From a virus, in IMG/VR virus record IMGVR_UViG_3300031857_000734, positions 1-33,771 of that record: DNA of 33,771 nucleotides; one strand, written 5' to 3'. Shown here piece after piece: positions 30,673 to 33,771 of the stretch. The stretch's first letter is position 1. Every line of letters starts with the position of its first letter. A program made the position numbers and the translations under genes. The notes under the pieces are model-generated. The model saw nothing but the letters and a program-made list of their open reading frames with translations, had not been told where the DNA came from and made no database searches.

Positions 30673-31494
30673 TCAAATGGCTCCAGGTGTATCACCTTTG
30701 TCAAAGGTGGTTGAACGTATCAAATAGAAGGCATGGTATCTGATTGTGGATTGCAAGTGGCTGGCCCAGGTGATCCAGTTGTGGCCCTTGTTCCCCCACT
30801 TTAGCCCCCAGCTGTTGGCCGATTCAAATTCATAGCTGCCGGCAGAAGAGATCCGAATATCGTGGACCAGCACAGCATGATTGCCTGGCCCACTGGCTGG
30901 AGGGCTGACGCCTCGACCATCGAGTCGCCCATAGGACTGGGTGGCATGGACAGCAACCACGCCACAGAATCCAGCAGCCAATCCGCTCGCCAGCTCGTCC
31001 TCTGTCTCGACTCGGTAGCACTCGTGCGCACGGTTGCGCCGCATCGAATCCACAGCTTCTTTTGAAAGCTGTCTCTGAGTCAGGAATTTGGCCAATGGGA
31101 CATACTGCTCCTCAGGCACTCCATTGTTTTTAAGGGCATGCATCCCATCGTCCAGCATGCTGCCCTGGTCCCTGCCTCCGTTTATGAGGGCATAGAGGCC
31201 TTCGCCAGAAAGCCGCCGCCGCCTGATACCTCTGGACACCTGTGTCCTCTCAAGGGCATGAGCTGCTGCCTGGCCGTTGCAGCTGCCGACATTCCCCTGG
31301 TTGCGGATCCATTCCTCTGGCTTCCACAGCCTGGATCCAGCCACCCGCCCTGGATCCGTGACGATCCTGGCGATCTGGTCCCGTGTGAACATTGGGCCGT
31401 TCTCGCCGTAGACAGGAAAGGTCCGAGGCTTGAATGCTGGCAGCAAAAGGCCTGTGCCAAACTCCTGGCCATCGACGACGATGATCTCACTCAT
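30673..31494 (-). CDS. papain-family (C1) cysteine peptidase, candidate endolysin
   Basis: A 273-residue protein with a full papain catalytic set. RNQGNVGSCNGQAAAHALER (64-83) gives Q66 (oxyanion) and C72 (nucleophile), GPGNHAVLVHDI (202-213) gives H206, and FESANSWGLKWGNKGHNW (223-240) gives N227 in the classic NSWG...WG form. There is no signal peptide or transmembrane segment. The N-terminal 60 residues may act as a propeptide. It lies beside a holin-like gene, with no lysozyme, amidase or transglycosylase in the window, so it is the best candidate for the lysis enzyme. Alternative roles are virion maturation or host-protein cleavage. Confidence 0.78.
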   Translation of the reverse strand: MSEIIVVDGQEFGTGLLLPAFKPRTFPVYGENGPMFTRDQIARIVTDPGRVAGSRLWKPEEWIRNQGNVGSCNGQAAAHALERTQVSRGIRRRRLSGEGLYALINGGRDQGSMLDDGMHALKNNGVPEEQYVPLAKFLTQRQLSKEAVDSMRRNRAHECYRVETEDELASGLAAGFCGVVAVHATQSYGRLDGRGVSPPASGPGNHAVLVHDIRISSAGSYEFESANSWGLKWGNKGHNWITWASHLQSTIRYHAFYLIRSTTFDKGDTPGAI

Positions 31495-31886
31495 AAGCCA
31501 GCATACCTCTTGGTGAGCCGATCGATCTCCTCGGTGGAATCAGGCAGCTTGCCCTGGTAGAGCACCTTGCTGCGCTCGCCTGGTGTCTGGATCAGGATCC
31601 CTGGCACCTGGCCACCGAGAGCCTTCACCTGGCTGGCCGCTTCTTCCTGATCCTTGTCGTAAATGATCCAGTTGAGACCCTTGTCTCGCAGGCTCTGCCA
31701 GTAGGCCGCATTGGTAACGATCTTGGTGATCTCGGGAGTACGCTGGCTGGTCTCTTCAACCACAACCACCCAGGCCCCCTGGATCGGATCGACTGGCCGG
31801 ATCGGATCCACAGAATCGCTCTTGCGACTGGACAGCAGCAGAAGAAGGATCACCACCAGAGGTGCCCAGCGATCGAAACCTTTCAT
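31491..31886 (-). CDS. membrane-anchored thioredoxin-like protein
   Basis: A 131-residue protein. A short N-terminal membrane segment (about 8-20, APLVVILLLLLSS) is followed by a linker with PIRPVDPI and a compact alpha/beta domain (AWVVVVEETS, WIIYDKDQEEAASQVKALGGQVPGILIQTP, EEIDRLTKRY). The GQVPGILI loop looks like the cis-proline loop of the thioredoxin fold, but there is no CxxC, so it would not be a redox enzyme. It overlaps the peptidase gene (ATGA) and belongs to the lysis region. Signal-anchor topology suggests a periplasm-facing domain. Confidence 0.6.
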   Translation of the reverse strand: MKGFDRWAPLVVILLLLLSSRKSDSVDPIRPVDPIQGAWVVVVEETSQRTPEITKIVTNAAYWQSLRDKGLNWIIYDKDQEEAASQVKALGGQVPGILIQTPGERSKVLYQGKLPDSTEEIDRLTKRYAGL

Positions 31887-32171
31887 CTACTGCCCCCAAA
31901 TCGAGGAGACGATCTCAGCCAGTTTCGGCTTGGCCTGGTCGATTTTTTGTTGGGCCAGATAGCTCGCCAGTGTGTCAGCTGCATTCATGGCCTGCAGTCG
32001 ACTGATCGCTCCAACCGGGGTTGGTGGTGGCTCAGGTGGCTCAGGTGGGACTGGTGGAGGTGGGGCTGGCTGGGGCTGGCTGTTACCGCCAAGGATGTTC
32101 CGCCATGCCCAATAGGCGCCGATCAGCAGGGCACCGGCTCTCCAGGGATTGTTGATCACATCATCCCACAT
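31887..32171 (-). CDS. small membrane protein with Pro-rich linker
   Basis: A 94-residue protein with a hydrophobic N-terminal segment (about 12-27, AGALLIGAYWAWRNIL), a linker of repeated Pro and Glu residues (about 32-52) and a helical C-terminus (AADTLASYLAQQKIDQAKPKLAEIV). The order anchor, Pro-rich linker, helix resembles a phage spanin-type part, but a lipobox cysteine is absent. The ATG at 32171 overlaps the preceding gene by 11 bases. The longer in-frame start at 32225 looks artificial. Confidence 0.55.
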   Translation of the reverse strand: MWDDVINNPWRAGALLIGAYWAWRNILGGNSQPQPAPPPPVPPEPPEPPPTPVGAISRLQAMNAADTLASYLAQQKIDQAKPKLAEIVSSIWGQ

Positions 32172-32442
32172 CGTCGGTGTCCTCCTGCCAAGGCTCGCCG
32201 AGCTCTGGCTCGTCTGCTGGATCATCCTCCTGCTGCTCTCGCCACCACAGCCAAAGCTTGATTGCCAGTTGGGCCAGCATCAGGATGGTGGCAGGGTCGA
32301 GGCCGACCAGCTGCGGATCGCTCTTTGCCAGGCCTTCGAATTCCACTTTGCAGCGCTCGACATCGCGGTACTGTCGCCAGAGCTGGGCAGCTAACTGCCG
32401 AGCTCGACGTTTGGCCCTGAGCCTTTCGAGTGGTCCGCTCAT
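32161..32442 (-). CDS. unknown small protein with hydrophobic helix
   Basis: A 93-residue protein: a basic start (GPLERLRAKRRARQLAAQLWRQYRD), a hydrophobic helix (about 48-66, DPATILMLAQLAIKLWLWW) and an acidic tail ending EDTDDVG. It may be peripheral to or span the membrane. No family recognised. The ATG at 32442 is 2 bases after the upstream stop. The ORF extends upstream to 32673, but that part overlaps another gene in a different frame and looks unnatural. Confidence 0.55.
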   Translation of the reverse strand: MSGPLERLRAKRRARQLAAQLWRQYRDVERCKVEFEGLAKSDPQLVGLDPATILMLAQLAIKLWLWWREQQEDDPADEPELGEPWQEDTDDVG

Positions 32443-32444
32443 GT

Positions 32445-32627
32445 TCAGCGCTCCGAGGATCGCAGCGATTCGCCAACGATCCACGAGCCGACAAGCAGCA
32501 CGACCTGAGTGATCTGCTCCTCGGTCAATGGGATCGCCATGGTTTCCTTGAGCACCACAACTGCGACACCAGCAGCCGCGATCCAGAATCGCCGAGATTT
32601 TAGCAGAGAATCCAGCTTGGCCTGCAT
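32445..32627 (-). CDS. small membrane protein, first gene of late block
   Basis: A 60-residue protein with two hydrophobic segments: RFWIAAAGVAVVVLKETM (about 12-29) and ITQVVLLVGSWIVGES (about 39-54), joined by IPLTEEQ. This two-helix pattern is common in phage holin-like and superinfection-related small membrane proteins. The ATG at 32627 follows CGAGG. As the first gene of the minus-strand block it lies just downstream of the probable late promoter. Confidence 0.58.
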   Translation of the reverse strand: MQAKLDSLLKSRRFWIAAAGVAVVVLKETMAIPLTEEQITQVVLLVGSWIVGESLRSSER

Positions 32628-32803
32628 GGTTGCCTCGAGTGGTGTGGCCTGGTGATGTGTCTGCCGCGCGCAACCAGTATAGGGGCCCTTGGCCGACATT
32701 CCAGAAATCTCGCCGAATAAATCTTGTTTACGTGTTTACAGGTCGATACCATGGCAGTGCCAGTGTGGCAGAGGTTCACAGACATTTGATCAGGAGAAAT
32801 GGG
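32628..32803. promoter_or_regulatory. divergent control region of late block and right-end genes
   Basis: This 176-base gap separates the 20.8-kb minus-strand block from a plus-strand cluster. It holds the second TTGTWWAC dyad (32724-32741), GAGGTTCAC (32771-32779), and on the minus strand a TATACT (32681-32676) that could be a -10 box about 50 bases before the first late ATG. There is no good -35 at the usual distance (CTGGAA region), which would fit a promoter needing an activator at the dyad. The promoter call is weak. Confidence 0.4.
32724..32741. promoter_or_regulatory. dyad operator TTGTTTAC-GT-GTTTACAG
   Basis: Arms TGTTTAC (32725-32731) and GTTTACA (32734-32740) surround GT. This matches the dyad at 3333-3350 at 14 of 17 positions when the latter is read on the opposite strand. 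It is also a direct repeat of GTTTAC at an 8-bp interval. It lies between the divergent late and right-end transcripts, upstream of the putative late -10 sequence. Confidence 0.5.
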
Positions 32804-32950
32804 ATGGGATTCATTGAAACCTTTTTGATGGTGATTCTTGGCGGAATGATCGAAAGTGAGTGGCGAGTCCTTGAACGAGCCACCGAAGGTGTCACCGGCC
32901 AGGACTGGGGCCATGAGGGCATCGCCGCAGAAGATCAGCCGCTCTGGTAA
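32804..32950 (+). CDS. small membrane-associated protein
   Basis: A 48-residue protein with a short hydrophobic start (GFIETFLMVILGGMI, 2-16), then an acidic soluble part. AGGAGA about 7 bases upstream supports the ATG at 32804 (another ATG five bases earlier is out of frame). No family recognised. It is the first plus-strand gene beyond the dyad, so it may be controlled by that site. Confidence 0.5.
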   Translation: MGFIETFLMVILGGMIESEWRVLERATEGVTGQDWGHEGIAAEDQPLW

Positions 32951-33171
32951 AGAGCCACCTGTTGGCGAGATGGATCGGGGGATCGACATGGCCAATCTCG
33001 CCAGGGCTCCGGCCAGCTGCGTAGCCGGACAAAAATATCCGCAGCAGCACCGGCCTGTGGAACTCTCCTACGCGGATGGGTGACGGTGCCAGGGTGGTGG
33101 GTAATTGCCCCCAGGAGGATTCGAGGCCTCCCATCCTGTTGGCGAGACACGCCAATCAAGAGGCAAACATC
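32951..33171 (+). other. hairpin-rich non-coding stretch
   Basis: This 221-base gap has several inverted repeats: TGGCGAGA (32963-32970) with TCTCGCCA (32996-33003), a CCGG-stemmed element near 33013-33032, and TTGGCG-AGACA-CGCCAA (33139-33155). CTGTTGGCGAGA occurs twice (32959-32970 and 33136-33147). The last hairpin contains GAGACAC and stands 16 bases before the next start codon, so it may control that gene. Part could encode an RNA. An open frame here lacks a ribosome site. Confidence 0.4.
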
Positions 33172-33366
33172 ATGACGATGATCCGAGTGAAAGAATCGAC
33201 GCGTCAGAAACTGCAGCGTCTGGCCGTCCGCCTGCTGGGTACTCCAGGAGTTGAGCCGGCCAAGCATTCAGGCCAGCAGTTTGTACCTGCAGACCAGGTG
33301 ATCCGCAGGGCACTGGAGGCCCTCGAGACCTCGCTCGAGCAGCCGGCCAGGAGGCCATCGCCGTGA
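33172..33366 (+). CDS. ribbon-helix-helix-like small regulator
   Basis: A 64-residue basic protein. MIRVKESTRQKLQRLAVRLLG is the strand plus first helix of ribbon-helix-helix repressors (for example the Arc, MetJ and antitoxin type), followed by a loop and a second helix (FVPADQVIRRALEALETSL). Such dimers bind palindromic DNA, so it is a candidate reader of the dyads in this window. AAGAGG lies 8 bases before the ATG. The end overlaps the next gene (GTGA). Confidence 0.6.
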   Translation: MTMIRVKESTRQKLQRLAVRLLGTPGVEPAKHSGQQFVPADQVIRRALEALETSLEQPARRPSP

Positions 33367-33692
33367 CCTGGCATGCTGATCGGTGGATCGACGATCGCCC
33401 GCAGCTGCTGGGGATGGCTGTTGAGCCGATGCGGATCGAGGCCTGCCCACAGGCTGATGGCTCGACGATGTACGCGGTGCGACAGGCCGATGCATGCCTC
33501 AGCCGCGATGGCCGCTGGTGGGCCGAGCCGACACCCAGCGAAGAGACCAGGTGGCTGCCCCATGGCAGTCAGGCATTCCGAGCAGCCTGCCGATTCCCAA
33601 CTTGGGAGACTGCAGCTCTCGAGGCCGACCGCCAGCCACCAGCCGGCAGGTTCCACGCTGGCATTCTGACCAGCCTCTGGCCCATGGACTGA
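33363..33692 (+). CDS. unknown small protein
   Basis: A 109-residue protein starting at GTG with AGGAGG seven bases upstream and a GTGA overlap with the previous stop. It has phrases such as MRIEACPQADGSTMYAVRQADACLSRDGRWWAEPTPSEETRWL, a beta-rich character and several Trp residues. No family is recognised. The tight coupling suggests it works with the ribbon-helix-helix protein, but a toxin role cannot be claimed from the sequence. Confidence 0.55.
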   Translation: MTWHADRWIDDRPQLLGMAVEPMRIEACPQADGSTMYAVRQADACLSRDGRWWAEPTPSEETRWLPHGSQAFRAACRFPTWETAALEADRQPPAGRFHAGILTSLWPMD

Positions 33693-33737
33693 TCTGGCCA
33701 GGGCACACCCCGCAGGCTAGCGACCAGCCAACCAGCC

Positions 33738-33768
33738 AAACCGGGGAAATAAACTTACCCCCGTTTTT
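33738..33768 (+). terminator. intrinsic terminator-like hairpin
   Basis: AAACCGGGG (33738-33746) pairs with CCCCCGTTT (33758-33766) with one mismatch, around an 11-base A/T-rich loop, and the run of T continues to 33768. This fits a Rho-independent terminator for the right-end plus-strand genes. The A-rich left side also gives a partial T-run on the opposite strand. Confidence 0.55.
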
Positions 33769-33771
33769 GGT

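Noticed and set aside
32676-32704. Standard sigma-70 late promoter on the minus strand
   Set aside because: A TATACT is present, but no -35 hexamer close to TTGACA lies 16-18 bases upstream, so I mention it only as a weak possibility in the control region.
32856-33083. 75-residue plus-strand open frame overlapping 32804-32950
   Set aside because: No ribosome site, different phase from the well-started 48-residue gene, and it crosses hairpin-forming sequence.

Overview
The window reads as a tailed-phage (siphovirus-type) genome or an intact prophage core of 33.8 kb, with two long, opposed gene blocks. GC content is high, genes are packed with ATGA, TGATG or TAATG overlaps, and good Shine-Dalgarno sequences (AGGAGG, GGAGGG) precede many starts. 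From memory, the portal, capsid, gpW-like, tail-tube and tail-tip proteins look most like those of uncultured phages and prophages of Planctomycetota. That host guess is inference. There are no rRNA or tRNA genes, and I see no integrase, no helix-turn-helix repressor, no obvious small terminase subunit and no family A or B DNA polymerase.

Layout. Positions 1-97 hold two tandem operator-like dyads. A RusA-type resolvase gene lies at 98-556 (minus strand). A 382-bp divergent control region at 557-938 carries four copies of GAGTTTCAC in alternating orientation. Plus-strand genes from 939 to 11812 form the early block: small genes of unknown function (939-3138), a second control region at 3139-3371 (GAGACAC array, a 14-bp-stem hairpin, an 18-bp dyad), then a recombination and replication module. 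That module has a RecE-like exonuclease, a Sak4-like ATPase, a DUF669 protein with an SSB-like tip, a modular unknown protein, an SF2 helicase with a zinc ribbon, and a primase-polymerase joined to a DUF3987-type ATPase. The block ends with a 25-residue membrane peptide and a DUF1937 protein.

From 32627 down to 11805 the minus strand is one continuous late block. In transcription order it encodes small membrane proteins; a thioredoxin-like membrane protein; a papain-type cysteine peptidase and a holin-like protein (a probable lysis cassette); fibre and LamG-type virion proteins; large terminase; a zinc-finger protein; a gpW-like connector; portal; prohead protease; major capsid protein; neck proteins; tail tube; tail chaperones with a probable -1 frameshift; tape measure; tail-tip proteins; an Rmf/CrpP-like peptide; and a membrane-anchored HNH nuclease. 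Three small plus-strand genes and a terminator-like hairpin fill 32804-33771.

The early proteins suggest replication that depends on recombination: exonuclease, annealing or recombinase ATPase, ssDNA-binding protein, helicase, primase and a junction resolvase. The regulatory parts are the least explained. One dyad type (TTGTWWAC-N2-GTWWACA) occurs in both the early and the late control regions, and a GAGACAC motif sits directly before four plus-strand start codons, as start-associated sequences do in some mycobacteriophages.
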